This document shows, in pieces, positions 9,694-18,855 of a DNA stretch of 64,000 bases; the first letter of the stretch is position 1, and every line of letters starts with the position of its first letter. The stretch spans positions 1,137,501 to 1,201,500 of the forward strand of contig NC_015964.1 in assembly GCF_000210895.1 (NCBI RefSeq), written 5' to 3'. Origin of the DNA: Haemophilus parainfluenzae T3T1. GTDB taxonomy: Bacteria > Pseudomonadota > Gammaproteobacteria > Enterobacterales > Pasteurellaceae. The position numbers and the translations under genes are program-made. The notes under the pieces are model-generated. The model had not been told where the DNA came from, searched no databases, and worked only from the letters and a program-made list of their open reading frames with translations.

Positions 9694-10358
9694 CCGCTAG
9701 CTTCCTTTAATGCTTTGGTGCTTGCCTTTATATCTTTGGCTTGACTGATTGCGGTTATTACCGCGATACCATCTGCGCCGTATTTTCGCAACGTTTTCAC
9801 ATGCTCCAATTTCACGCCACCAATGGCTACAAGTGGTTTTGTGATACCTGCTTTTCTCAAGGTTTGAATAAACGCCATTCCTAGAGTAGGTTTAGGATTT
9901 TCTTTTGACTGAGTCGGAAAAATTGGACCAATACCGAAATAATCGATTTCAGATAATTCCTCTCCGATTTTGGCTTCGTCTAAACGATTGATGGACCAAC
10001 CAATAATGAATGGTTTATGGGTTCTTGCTCGAATCGTTTTTACAGGCGTATCACTTTGTCCAACATGAATGCCATCCGCTTCAATTTCTAAAGCTAAATC
10101 AACGTTATCATCGACAATAAATGGCACATTATATTGACGACATAAGTCTCTGCACTTAATGGCTAAGGCTCGTTGTTCTGTTGGAGAATTTTCTAATGAG
10201 AATTTGCCTTTATCGCGAAATTGAAAACAGGTAATGCCTCCTTCTAAAGCTTGTCTAAGAACAGAAAGCAAGTTATCTGCTAGATTATCACCTAAATGTC
10301 GGCAATCTTGTGTACCTGCTACAAAATAGAGCGGTAAAATTTCTTGAATATTTTTCAT
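9681..10358 (-). CDS. thiE: Thiamine-phosphate synthase
   Basis: A 225-residue TIM-barrel enzyme that joins hydroxymethylpyrimidine diphosphate and thiazole phosphate to make thiamine phosphate. Visible motifs are FQFRDKG, IVDDNVDLAL and DGIHVGQSD near the active site, and the C-terminal phosphate-binding VAIGGV. It sits between thiD (10 bases upstream) and the transporter gene it overlaps. Confidence 0.95.
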   Translation of the reverse strand: MKNIQEILPLYFVAGTQDCRHLGDNLADNLLSVLRQALEGGITCFQFRDKGKFSLENSPTEQRALAIKCRDLCRQYNVPFIVDDNVDLALEIEADGIHVGQSDTPVKTIRARTHKPFIIGWSINRLDEAKIGEELSEIDYFGIGPIFPTQSKENPKPTLGMAFIQTLRKAGITKPLVAIGGVKLEHVKTLRKYGADGIAVITAISQAKDIKASTKALKEASGCNH

Positions 10359-10368
10359 CTTTCACTCC

Positions 10369-11178
10369 TTAAAGGCGACTGTAAGCCCAATGATTAGTCG
10401 GTCCATGTCCATGACCAATATTCAATGGATGAGATATGGCTGCCGTAATAAAATCTTTGGCTGTTTTGACCACACTTTTTAGAGGTGCCCCTTTGGCTAA
10501 TTCTGCCGTTAAGCAAGCTGAAAAAGTACAACCTGTGCCATGAGTATGTGGGGTATTGAAACGTGGACTTTCCAAAACAAAAAGTTCACCATCTTGTAAA
10601 AGGATCCAATCTTGGCATTGCTCACTTTGTGAATTGAGTGAATGCCCGCCTTTAATAATCACATTCTTCGCACCTTGTTTTTGCAAGTCTAATGCGGTCT
10701 GTTGAATGCTTGTAGTATCAGAAATTTTGATGCCTGTTAACGCTTCTGCTTCAGGAATATTTGGGGTAATGACATCTGCGAGTGGCAATAAATGTTTGAT
10801 TAATGCGGATACCGCTTGTTGTTGCAATAATGGCGCTCCACCTTTTGCAATCATGACAGGATCGATAACCAATGTGCCGAATGGACGATTTTTTAAGAAA
10901 TCAGCAACGCATTCAATAATATCTGCTGTGCCAAGCATACCAATTTTGGCACTTGCAATCTGAAAGTCATTTTTTACCGCTTCCAGTTGTGCTTGAATTG
11001 TTTTCAGTGGAATAGGGTGAATATCAAATACGCCAAGTGTGTTTTGTGCGGTGACAGCTGTAATCACTGAGGTTCCAAATACACCTTGCATTTGAAAGGT
11101 TTTCAAATCTGCTTGAATGCCAGCGCCGCCGCCACTGTCCGAACCAGCAATAGTCAATGTTTGTGGAATGTTAGACAT
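10369..11178 (-). CDS. thiD: Hydroxymethylpyrimidine (phosphate) kinase
   Basis: A 269-residue ribokinase-fold enzyme that phosphorylates HMP and HMP phosphate. [20 protein letters not shown] at the N-terminus is the signature; [11 protein letters not shown] holds the catalytic Asp-equivalent/anion-hole region, and DPVMIAKGG is family-typical. The start overlaps the thiM stop by 8 bases, so translation is coupled. Confidence 0.96.
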   Translation of the reverse strand: MSNIPQTLTIAGSDSGGGAGIQADLKTFQMQGVFGTSVITAVTAQNTLGVFDIHPIPLKTIQAQLEAVKNDFQIASAKIGMLGTADIIECVADFLKNRPFGTLVIDPVMIAKGGAPLLQQQAVSALIKHLLPLADVITPNIPEAEALTGIKISDTTSIQQTALDLQKQGAKNVIIKGGHSLNSQSEQCQDWILLQDGELFVLESPRFNTPHTHGTGCTFSACLTAELAKGAPLKSVVKTAKDFITAAISHPLNIGHGHGPTNHWAYSRL

Positions 11179-11965
11179 ATTTCACCTCCGCGTTTTGTTC
11201 TATTAAATCAGGTGTTAAGGCTGCCAATTCATCAAGCAAGCGAATTTGGAACTGACCGACTTGCGTGGTTAAGTTTTTAGCCGCAATCTCCCCTGCAACG
11301 GTGTAAGCGGCACAGGCTTCGATTGTTGCTAAAAAATGTTTTCCTTCATCAACGGCTAAAAATGCTGCACATACTGCACTTAATAAACACCCCGATGCGG
11401 TGACTTTGGGGAATAATGGTGTGCCGTTATGGATGGTAGCTGTTTGCTTTCCATCACTGATGATATCGACTTCGCCACTAATTAATACCATGCAACTATA
11501 GCGTTGTGCTACACGTTGAGCGACTTCTTGTAGATTCGTTTTACCTTGTCCTGCATCCACGCCTTTTGCTTGCCAGTCTTCACCAGCAATCGTAGCTAGC
11601 TCACCTGCATTACCACGAATTAAGGCAAATTTCACTTCAGACAGTAACTGACGGATAGTTTCTCGTCGGTAGCTAGTGGCCCCCACTCCTACAGGATCAA
11701 GGACGACAGGAATGCCTATTGAATTAGCGGTTTTACCTGCTAATAACATAGCCTCTCGTTCTTTACCGATAAGCGTGCCGATATTGATTACCAATGCTTG
11801 GCTGATTTTGGGCACCTCAACCATTTCCTCTATGTTCGCTGACATCAATGGTGACGCACCTAATGCAAGTAAACCATTAGCACTAAAATTTGCCGCAACA
11901 ATGTTGGTTATGTTATGAATAAGCGGGTTTTGCTCACGAATTTTTGATAAATAAATAGATTTCAT
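11171..11965 (-). CDS. thiM: Hydroxyethylthiazole kinase
   Basis: A 264-residue kinase that salvages the thiazole half of thiamine. Motifs [31 protein letters not shown] and the C-terminal [10 protein letters not shown] match ThiM. It overlaps thiD and follows tenA by 15 bases. With ThiD and ThiE it completes a salvage route to thiamine phosphate from imported precursors. Confidence 0.96.
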   Translation of the reverse strand: MKSIYLSKIREQNPLIHNITNIVAANFSANGLLALGASPLMSANIEEMVEVPKISQALVINIGTLIGKEREAMLLAGKTANSIGIPVVLDPVGVGATSYRRETIRQLLSEVKFALIRGNAGELATIAGEDWQAKGVDAGQGKTNLQEVAQRVAQRYSCMVLISGEVDIISDGKQTATIHNGTPLFPKVTASGCLLSAVCAAFLAVDEGKHFLATIEACAAYTVAGEIAAKNLTTQVGQFQIRLLDELAALTPDLIEQNAEVKYV

Positions 11966-11980
11966 TTCACGCCTTTATTT

Positions 11981-12631
11981 TTATGATAAATCCAATCCCA
12001 TTTGCCAAAATCCGATTTCCATTCGGGTAGCCGTAGTAAAAATTTGTTGGATATGAGCGAATTGGGAATCATCAAGTGGCTCACAAAGTGCGGTAAGAAA
12101 ATCAACCGTTTCTTGTGCCGTTTGTTGATATTCAGGCGATGAATATGCGTCAATCCATGCTTGATAAGGATTGCTTGGTAGTTTTGGATAATTTTCTGTG
12201 ATGTAGCGGGCGACTTGTGCGTAACCTAAAGCACAAGGCGTAACGGCTGCATATAGCTCTGGTAAGCCGCCCGTCATTCCACAATCAAGCAAGTAGCGTG
12301 TATAGGAAATGCATGCCGCACTTTCTGGTGTTTGGAATATTTCCTGCTCACTAATTTCCCATTGACGACAGTAATCCAAATGTAATTGGATTTCTTGGCA
12401 AAGAATGTCGAGCGTTTTACGTGGCATTTCCATATCAGTGAAATTTTTTGCCTTGAAGACGCCCAAGGCAAAAGCACGGCTGTAATGGAAAAGATAGATG
12501 TAATCTTGTTTTAAATAGTGTTGAAAACAAGCTTTTGGCAAGGTGCCTTTTGCAAGTTGTTGCACAAATTCATGCTCAACATATTGCTTCCAATAAGGTT
12601 GCGCTTGCTGAATGAGTTGTTCAATCATCAT
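11981..12631 (-). CDS. tenA: TenA-family aminopyrimidine aminohydrolase / thiaminase II
   Basis: A 216-residue all-helical enzyme that deaminates degraded thiamine pyrimidines so that HMP can be recycled. Motifs KGTLPKACFQHYLKQDYIYL and LPCxxGY-like TPCALGYAQVA match the family, as does CGMTGGLPELY. A second ATG lies one codon inside; the first is used. It lies between the precursor-binding protein gene and thiM. Confidence 0.93.
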   Translation of the reverse strand: MMIEQLIQQAQPYWKQYVEHEFVQQLAKGTLPKACFQHYLKQDYIYLFHYSRAFALGVFKAKNFTDMEMPRKTLDILCQEIQLHLDYCRQWEISEQEIFQTPESAACISYTRYLLDCGMTGGLPELYAAVTPCALGYAQVARYITENYPKLPSNPYQAWIDAYSSPEYQQTAQETVDFLTALCEPLDDSQFAHIQQIFTTATRMEIGFWQMGLDLS

Positions 12632-12637
12632 TTTCCC

Positions 12638-13582
12638 TTACTGTAATTCGACAGCATAGTCTTTCAATTCAAGTGCTTTTGGAATCAAGCCTTTCTGATG
12701 CATAAATTCCGCCATTTGTTGATAACGTTTGGTATCTAATTGGTGAGGTTTGGTTGCTAATAAAGGCAGAGTATCTTTCCATGCTAATTGATTTAATTCC
12801 GTATTAAGTTCTTTTGGTTTATAGCTCACAAATGCTTGCCATGCGTCATTTGGATTGTTTTGTAGGTAGGTTGTAGCTTGTTCAAGTGCGGTCAAAAAAT
12901 CAGAAATTTTTTTAGAAGCAAGACTGTTTTTGTTAGCCACTAAAATCAATTCATCATAAGCCGGCACACCATATTGTTCTGGGAAAAATGCTAGGCCTTC
13001 TTGTTTTTCTAAATGGATTTGATTGAGTTCAAAATTGCGGAAAGCCCCGATGACCGCATCAACTTGTCCCGTTAAAAGAGAAGGGGAAAGTGACCAATTC
13101 ACGTTTACTAATTTTACGTCTTGGTTGCTGAGTCCAATAGAACGGAGCATTGTGTCGAGCAACACATCTTCAAAGCCACTGACTGAATAGCCTACCTTTT
13201 TCCCTTTCAGATCGGCAAGCGTTTTGATATTGCTATTTTTGAGCACTACTACGCTATTTAATGGGCTGGAAATCAGAGAGCCTACACGCACTAAAGGCAA
13301 TCCTTCTGCGACTTGTTGATAAAGTTGAGGTTGATAATTAATAGCTAAGTCCACTTTTCCTGCAGCAACCAATTTAGGCGGTAATGATGGATCGGCTGGT
13401 TCGATAATCTCGACCTCTAAGTTATTTTTTTCAAAAAAGCCTTTTTGTTGTGCCACGATGATTGCTGCGTGGTCAGGATTCACATACCAATCAAGCATTA
13501 AGCTGATTTTCTCTTTTGCCAAGCTGGAAAAGCTAGTGGTGAGTCCAATTACAAGGCTGAAATAACGGATGATTTTCTTCAT
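12638..13582 (-). CDS. thiY: ABC transporter substrate-binding protein for thiamine pyrimidine precursor
   Basis: A 314-residue periplasmic binding protein of the ThiY/NMT1 family (THI5-like). A signal peptide covers about residues 1-22 (cleavage after SSLA). The N-terminal core reads MLDWYVNPDHAAIIVAQQKG, a family hallmark, followed by VGYSVSGFEDVLL. It feeds the ThiX permease and ThiZ ATPase encoded just upstream. The ligand is probably formylaminopyrimidine or HMP; this is inferred from family and operon. Confidence 0.9.
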   Translation of the reverse strand: MKKIIRYFSLVIGLTTSFSSLAKEKISLMLDWYVNPDHAAIIVAQQKGFFEKNNLEVEIIEPADPSLPPKLVAAGKVDLAINYQPQLYQQVAEGLPLVRVGSLISSPLNSVVVLKNSNIKTLADLKGKKVGYSVSGFEDVLLDTMLRSIGLSNQDVKLVNVNWSLSPSLLTGQVDAVIGAFRNFELNQIHLEKQEGLAFFPEQYGVPAYDELILVANKNSLASKKISDFLTALEQATTYLQNNPNDAWQAFVSYKPKELNTELNQLAWKDTLPLLATKPHQLDTKRYQQMAEFMHQKGLIPKALELKDYAVELQ

Positions 13583-13607
13583 TTTTGTCTCCTTTTGTCA
13601 TGAAATG

Positions 13608-14345
13608 TTAAACGTGCCAAATAAAACGACGTAGTAGCCAATCGATGCTGAAATATAAACAAAGTGAAATTGCCACTAATATCAGCAACGCGGCAAACAT
13701 TAAATCCACCTGCATACGAGCGTTGGCGTGGATCATTAAATAGCCAAGCCCTTCAGATGAACCCACCCATTCTCCGATTACAGCGCCAATTGGTGCGACT
13801 GAAACAGCAATGCGAAAGCCTGATGCAAATGCGGGTAAAGCGGCTGGTAAACGTACTTTAAGTAATAAACGCCAAGGGGATGGCTTGAATGTTTTGGCGA
13901 GATCAATCCAAGCTTTAGGCGTATTGCGTAAGCCATCGTAACAAGCTGCCGTTACAGGGAAATAGATAATCAGAATAGCCATAACAATTTTTGATGGCAT
14001 TCCATAACCTAGCCAAAGTACGAGTATCGGAGCGATAGCAAAAACAGGAATTGCTTGAGAAATCACTAAAACTGGTAACAGTAAGGATGATATTTTAGGC
14101 GAAAAAGAGAGTAATAGGGCTGATGACAATCCAAAAAGAAAACCCAGTAGCAGCCCTAAGCCAATTTCAATTAAGGTGATTAGTGTATGTTGCCAAAGTA
14201 GTTCTGAATGAGAAGTTAATTGCAGCCATACAGCTTGCGGAGAAGGAAATATGTAATGGGGAAAATCACCGAATACACCAATAAGTTGCCAAAGACAAAG
14301 CAATATAATTCCAACAAAGAGCGGTTTAAGAAGGCTAAGTTTCAT
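13608..14345 (-). CDS. thiX: ABC transporter permease for thiamine precursor
   Basis: A 245-residue inner-membrane permease with about six membrane segments and the EAA-type loop (GLRNTPKAWIDLAKTFKPSP) that docks on the ATPase. I start at 14345 because its ATG overlaps the thiZ stop as ATGA, although the frame is open 48 bases further upstream. It is part of the ThiXYZ import system. Confidence 0.9.
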   Translation of the reverse strand: MKLSLLKPLFVGIILLCLWQLIGVFGDFPHYIFPSPQAVWLQLTSHSELLWQHTLITLIEIGLGLLLGFLFGLSSALLLSFSPKISSLLLPVLVISQAIPVFAIAPILVLWLGYGMPSKIVMAILIIYFPVTAACYDGLRNTPKAWIDLAKTFKPSPWRLLLKVRLPAALPAFASGFRIAVSVAPIGAVIGEWVGSSEGLGYLMIHANARMQVDLMFAALLILVAISLCLYFSIDWLLRRFIWHV

Positions 14346-15067
14346 CTTTTTCCCTCTAATAACTCGTTCAATAATTGCTGTTGGAGCATCCACAAATTGT
14401 TTTGGTTTAGATCTCGTGGTGCTTTACCTTCAGGTTTTATGACATCAGATAATGCTGGTTGATTAGGCTGCGGTGAGCGTAATACAAAAATACGCTGGCT
14501 TAAGCGTAATGCTTCTTGAGGATCATGTGTAACCAATAACACTGATTTATCTTTTAATAGTTCATGGGCCAAGTTTTGTAATTGGTAACGACTAATCGCG
14601 TCAAGGGCAGAGAAAGGTTCATCAAGTAAAACTAAATCAGCGTTTTGCATTAATACTCGAGCGAGAGCCACTCTTTGTTTCTGTCCTCCAGATAATTGAG
14701 CACAGCTTTTATGAATATGTTCTGACATGCCAACTTGTTCAAGTAGTGCTTTTGCTTGAAGAGTTGTTTTTGCAGATTTATTCCCGAATAGTACGTTTTC
14801 TAATTGGACGTTATCAATAATTGAAAGCCAGGGATAAAGAGTATCTTTTTGTGGTAGCCATGCCACTCGAATATTAGGATGAAAGATGATATTACCTTGA
14901 ATCTTCCCTTGTATTTCAAGCCCTGCAATTAATCTTAAAAGCGTTGATTTACCTACACCAGAACAGCCAAGTAAACTTACCCACTCATTAGGCAAAAGCG
15001 TTAAGTCAAGGTGTTTAAATAGTACCTGCTTACCAAAAGCAAGACTAAGATCCTGAATATGCACCAT
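14342..15067 (-). CDS. thiZ: ABC transporter ATPase for thiamine precursor
   Basis: A 241-residue ABC ATPase, the first gene of the operon. Walker A is GCSGVGKST (about residues 34-42), the signature LSGGQKQRVALARVL lies about 100 residues later, and Walker B is DLVLLDEPFSALD. The last residues overlap thiX. A TPP riboswitch lies 90 bases before its start, so transcription or translation of the whole operon should fall when thiamine diphosphate is plentiful. Confidence 0.92.
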   Translation of the reverse strand: MVHIQDLSLAFGKQVLFKHLDLTLLPNEWVSLLGCSGVGKSTLLRLIAGLEIQGKIQGNIIFHPNIRVAWLPQKDTLYPWLSIIDNVQLENVLFGNKSAKTTLQAKALLEQVGMSEHIHKSCAQLSGGQKQRVALARVLMQNADLVLLDEPFSALDAISRYQLQNLAHELLKDKSVLLVTHDPQEALRLSQRIFVLRSPQPNQPALSDVIKPEGKAPRDLNQNNLWMLQQQLLNELLEGKR

Positions 15068-15156
15068 AGTATTAACCTTACTGATTAATAACTAAAGGCT
15101 TTGAGAAAAAAAGGATTGAAAATAGATATGAAGAATGAAAAGTATTTTGGCATATT

Positions 15157-15230
15157 AGTTTCCTACGTCAGTGCTAACTGTTTCAGGTTCACGGGTATTA
15201 TCTCAGCCACTTTGTGGCACCCCGACTAAA
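15157..15230 (-). promoter_or_regulatory. TPP riboswitch (THI element)
   Basis: Read on the minus strand, the aptamer core is GGGGTGCC...GGCTGAGATAATACCC...GAACCTGAAACAGTTAGC...GACGTAGGAAAC. These are the conserved pyrimidine-sensing CTGAGA loop and the pyrophosphate-sensing ACCTGA/GTAGGAAA loop. It precedes thiZ by 90 bases. That spacer has a T-rich stretch, but I see no clear terminator stem, so the output mode is open. Confidence 0.95.
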
Positions 15231-15523
15231 GTTGAAAACGATTGTATATCTCAATGTAGAATAAAACAAGAATAAATTTCATTTTATGAGAGATGTTCTC
15301 TTGTTTAGCGCTGATAACGCATACTTAATATGCTTGAATATAAAAAAGATATAGACCGGATCAAACTTAAGTTTGATCTTTTTGGCTTGGAATGAGAAGA
15401 GCAATATAAGAATAAAATAATTATATTTTCGTAGAAATACTTTCAGTATAAGAAATAACTAATAAAATAAGTTTTTAAAAATTAAAGTGAAAAATGAGAT
15501 TGGATTTGGATTTGAAATTAAAA
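15231..15523. other. Intergenic region between thiamine operon and ICE
   Basis: No gene is visible. It should hold the thiamine-operon promoter (minus strand, near its left end). A 20-base perfect palindrome followed by TTTTT at 15359-15383 looks like a plus-strand terminator, although no plus-strand gene is seen before it; it may be left over from the chromosomal arrangement before ICE entry. Confidence 0.5.
15359..15383 (+). terminator. Orphan palindromic terminator
   Basis: GATCAAACTT / AAGTTTGATC forms a perfect 10-base stem (small loop in practice), followed by TTTTT. No gene visibly ends here. Confidence 0.5.
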
Positions 15524-15585
15524 TGGTGCCCGAAGCCAGACTTGAACTGGCACGCCTCGAAAGGCGAGGGATTTTAAATCCCTTG
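15524..15585 (-). repeat. ICE attachment site: displaced 3' part of tRNA-Leu(UAA)
   Basis: The minus strand reads from the anticodon loop TTTAAAA (anticodon UAA) through a variable arm, the T arm GCCAG-TTCAAGT-CTGGC and the acceptor end with CCA. The matching 5' half (acceptor and normal D arm) is absent. An ICE that inserts into the 3' end of a tRNA gene leaves a complete gene at one end and a 3' copy at the other. This is the copy; the complete tRNA-Leu should be at the far end, beyond 64000. Confidence 0.85.
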
Positions 15586-15786
15586 TGTACATCATTTAAG
15601 TTTGAAAACTATTTGTTTAGACCAATTCCGTGTACCTAGCCAATACACCATGATCTACCCACTAACGCTCTGTGGATAGGTTAGATCTTACACAAAAATA
15701 CTAGTTTGTAAAGCCTGAATGTACTAATTTTAAAAATATTTTTATAAGGATGAATAAGCTGAGAATGAGCGATTTAAATTTATTTT

Positions 15787-15814
15787 GCAAGGAACCCCTT
15801 TAGATGCTCCTTGC
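15787..15814 (-). other. Hairpin downstream of integrase gene
   Basis: Stem GCAAGGA / TCCTTGC with a 14-base loop, just past the integrase stop. No T-run follows on the minus strand, so it may protect the 3' end rather than terminate transcription. Confidence 0.4.
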
Positions 15815-15822
15815 ATACCTAT

Positions 15823-16740
15823 CTAAAGTAATTCTGTATATTCTCTTATTGAATCAATATTATCTTCAATATAACTCAATGTAACTTTGACATCTTTATG
15901 TCCTAGTAATTGTTTGGCTATATATAGGTTTTCAGGTTTTTTCATTAGATTTGTTGCTGCTGTATGCCTAAATCTGTGAGGGGAGCTAATAATTCCTGTA
16001 TATTTTGAAATAACTTTGAAGATATAGCTCACCTGGTCATTGGTCATTTTCTCTCCCTTTCGTTTAACAGCATTTGAAAATAAATTAATGTTAAATAGTT
16101 GAGATTCTACAGGCTGATTCAATTTACTTAGTTCAGTTAATAATTTCTTTAGATAAGGATAAAGTGTAGTTGATATAGGAAGTATATGATACTCGTGATT
16201 TTTATTTATCTCAGATGGAATATGAATAACTTGATTCAGCAAATCTACATCTTTAATTCTTAATTTATTTAACTGAGAGCGTCGAATTGCCGTATAGCGG
16301 AAAGTCATAATTATGGTTTTAGTAAACCATAATGGGCGAAGAATAGAAGGAAGATGCTTTGATTCAGTGATTCCAAAGCTAAGTTTTTTTAAATCTGAAG
16401 AAGTATATACTTTCCTTTTCTTCTTTCCTTCTCTAATGAACAAACTATCGAAAGGGTTCTTTGTAAATGGAAGGAGTTGTTTTTCAATTCCAAATTTGAA
16501 AATAGTCTTTAGCTGACGAATATAGCTATTCCAAGTCACTTCAATGATAGATTGTCCAACAACTCTCTTTCTCCATTGGAGTATTAATGAGTCTGATATT
16601 TCATCAGGATATTGAATACTACAATTTTTCTGTAATTGTCTAATTGCTTTTTCATAGCTTTTAATAGTATCTATACGTAAATGACGGTATAAAAAAAAAT
16701 TACTAAGTAACATATCAAATGTGGTTCTATTCACTTTCAT
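15823..16740 (-). CDS. int: ICE tyrosine recombinase (integrase)
   Basis: A 305-residue site-specific recombinase expected to integrate and excise the ICE at tRNA-Leu. An N-terminal SAM-like core-binding region is followed by the catalytic domain with Arg153 (FRYTAIRRSQL), H255-x-x-R258 (HRFRHT), His281 (LGHKD) and the nucleophile Tyr290 (VTLSYIE). The start at 16740 is preferred over an earlier in-frame one because it overlaps the relaxase end by only 14 bases and gives a normal N-terminus. It is the gene closest to the att sequence and follows the relaxase, a coupling typical of this class. Confidence 0.93.
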   Translation of the reverse strand: MKVNRTTFDMLLSNFFLYRHLRIDTIKSYEKAIRQLQKNCSIQYPDEISDSLILQWRKRVVGQSIIEVTWNSYIRQLKTIFKFGIEKQLLPFTKNPFDSLFIREGKKKRKVYTSSDLKKLSFGITESKHLPSILRPLWFTKTIIMTFRYTAIRRSQLNKLRIKDVDLLNQVIHIPSEINKNHEYHILPISTTLYPYLKKLLTELSKLNQPVESQLFNINLFSNAVKRKGEKMTNDQVSYIFKVISKYTGIISSPHRFRHTAATNLMKKPENLYIAKQLLGHKDVKVTLSYIEDNIDSIREYTELL

Positions 16741-18619
16741 TTTCCTCAATAAGTGATAAATGCAAATTATCAATTGGAATTCTATTACCGAAAAAATAGT
16801 CAGTTTTATCAATCAAATACCCAATCAATTGAGAGGTTCTTCTTGGGCCAATAACCTTACAGCGCCAAAAATTAATACTATCGTTGTTTGATTGACGGTA
16901 TTTCTTGTGTAATTTAAGTTCTTGGAAACTATATTGCAAATTTTCGATATCTTTTTTAGTAAAGTTGGTAATGCCCTTACTATTGAAAAAGAGCTGAAAG
17001 ATTCCAGGTGTTACAAGGAAAAGTTTGCCTTTGACTATATGTAATTTAGCATTTGAATTATTAATAGTTAGGGTATTCCCGATAATTCCGGATTTTAGCC
17101 ATTCAACAAAAATCTCTCCTGAGACAGCCTCAGTTTCCTTTGTATCATCCCCCGTTGTTATAGATGGGGTAGAGGCGATTTTATTTATTTCGCTTTCTTG
17201 AGATAGTTTTTTATCAGTAGAGTCTTGAGATTCTTCTACAGGTGAAAATAAATTCATTACCAAATCAGTCATATCCGTCTCAGTTTCAAAATTTTGAGTA
17301 TTTTGAGAGGGGATATTTTCAGATAAAGCGGGTTTATTCACTGTATCAGTTATTACGGGAAGTTTTACTTCAGATTCTGTAATTATTGAGTTTTCTTCTT
17401 TAATTTCTTCACCTGAACTTAATTGTTCTTCATTTTCAATATCGACTCGACCTAAAAATATACCTGGTCTGTCATTAAGATTTTCCCAAGCTACTTCCGG
17501 TTTAATTCTGAGTAAAGAAAATGCTTTAGGTGGGCACCAGCCTGAATCAGCTTTAATTCGACAGTGCCAAATTGCCGTACCGTCATTTGTACTTTCAATA
17601 ATACCTAATGATTGCATTTCACTAAATAATTTAGGATTGTCAGATGGGGCGGAGATACCTTGCTCTAGTAAATAAGCTCGTATTTGGTCTGCAGTTGGCT
17701 TGCTCATTAACCATAGAGCATCCTCTGTAAGCCAGCCATCTGAAGGGCCTTTAGGGGTGTTAATTTTAAATTTATGTTGCAGTAAATGACGTAAAGCCAT
17801 AACCAGTTGCTTCGCAAATGATGTTATAGGTTTTTGAGTTAATTTTGATACATCACCACCTAAAGCAAGCGTTACACTGTTTTGGTCTGCTTTTTGTACT
17901 ATTTCAGATAGTAAACCTGATTTGTCTTTATGATCAGCCATCGCATACATTAATGATGAAAAAGCTTCCGGGTATTCAGCTAACCATGCAAACGCTTCTT
18001 TTGGTATTAAATAGTTTGCAAGGAAACTTCCCATAACAGGGTGAAGATCATAATCTCGCCCTTTAATGTATTTGAATTTATAAGGTTGAGTCGGGATTCC
18101 CAACCAAGGGAACCAACGAGAACCATCTTTTAATTGTATCTCTATATCAACAATAACTTTACCAATGTCATGAACCAATGCCGCATAAATAACAGCTGCA
18201 GTCCAAGCATCACGTTGCTTAGATTGTTCTTCCGGAGCAGCATTTTGTGGCAATACATAACTTTGTCGTAATTTAGCTGAAAATGAAAGAACTTCTAGGC
18301 CATGATCAAGCATACCACCTAAATGTGAGTGATGATGTGATTCTGAGGCAGGTAATAGTTGAACCATTTCAGCGTAGCGCTCGATAGGTTTTTTATAGAG
18401 CTCATTAAACATATCTTGCGTCATTGATACTTGTTGCCAAAGTAAATTTAAGTATTTTTGGCGTAATTCAGAATTGAGTAATTCTGACGCAGTAAAGGGG
18501 GTTATCCATCCCTCATCATCCACTTTGAATGTTGATAAATTAAGATTTTTTAGAGAGGATGTGATATTAAGGGAATCTTGTTTTTTCCCTCTGATTTTAT
18601 GAAAAATAGATGAAAGCAT
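16727..18619 (-). CDS. MobH-family relaxase (TraI_2, PFGI-1 class)
   Basis: A 630-residue relaxase expected to nick oriT and lead DNA transfer. The N-terminal TraI_2 domain has the HHH motif (HHHSHLGGMLDHG, about residues 95-107) and an HD-type VHDIGK (149-154), both hallmarks of MobH relaxases. A low-complexity Glu/Ser/Thr linker (about residues 400-510) leads to a C-terminal DUF1528-like domain. It overlaps the integrase by 14 bases. Family assignment (TIGR03760) is from memory of these motifs. Confidence 0.92.
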   Translation of the reverse strand: MLSSIFHKIRGKKQDSLNITSSLKNLNLSTFKVDDEGWITPFTASELLNSELRQKYLNLLWQQVSMTQDMFNELYKKPIERYAEMVQLLPASESHHHSHLGGMLDHGLEVLSFSAKLRQSYVLPQNAAPEEQSKQRDAWTAAVIYAALVHDIGKVIVDIEIQLKDGSRWFPWLGIPTQPYKFKYIKGRDYDLHPVMGSFLANYLIPKEAFAWLAEYPEAFSSLMYAMADHKDKSGLLSEIVQKADQNSVTLALGGDVSKLTQKPITSFAKQLVMALRHLLQHKFKINTPKGPSDGWLTEDALWLMSKPTADQIRAYLLEQGISAPSDNPKLFSEMQSLGIIESTNDGTAIWHCRIKADSGWCPPKAFSLLRIKPEVAWENLNDRPGIFLGRVDIENEEQLSSGEEIKEENSIITESEVKLPVITDTVNKPALSENIPSQNTQNFETETDMTDLVMNLFSPVEESQDSTDKKLSQESEINKIASTPSITTGDDTKETEAVSGEIFVEWLKSGIIGNTLTINNSNAKLHIVKGKLFLVTPGIFQLFFNSKGITNFTKKDIENLQYSFQELKLHKKYRQSNNDSINFWRCKVIGPRRTSQLIGYLIDKTDYFFGNRIPIDNLHLSLIEENESE

Positions 18620-18855
18620 AACTCAGAACCTTTTTTGTAAAAGAATATTGATTTATGCATCGATCTCAATAAATAAATAATTCTAAATCGGAGATAAATA
18701 TTAAAGCCATTTTGAAAGCCTTTTGGCCTTTTCAGGTAAGACCTTTCCCTTGGAAAGGTTACCTTTATTACATTACCCTTAATCCCGTTAGGGATTCCTT
18801 TAACCTTTTGTTTTTTTTGCTACAATAATAACAATTACAAAAAAAGAAGAAAAAT
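18620..18855. other. Divergent promoter region with strong hairpin
   Basis: Gap between the relaxase gene (minus) and the phosphoribosyltransferase-like gene (plus). A near-perfect hairpin, GGTAA-ACCTTTCC / GGAAAGGT-TACC, lies at 18735-18763, and AATCCC / GGGATT follows at about 18780-18796. Their role is unknown; they may be operators or parts of a leader for the relaxase gene. Confidence 0.45.

Noticed and set aside
15652..15688. Imperfect inverted repeat GATCTA...TAGATC near the ICE end as integrase core site
   Set aside because: Arms are interrupted and no second copy is visible; the tRNA-derived segment is the better att core. It could still be an arm-type or excisionase site.
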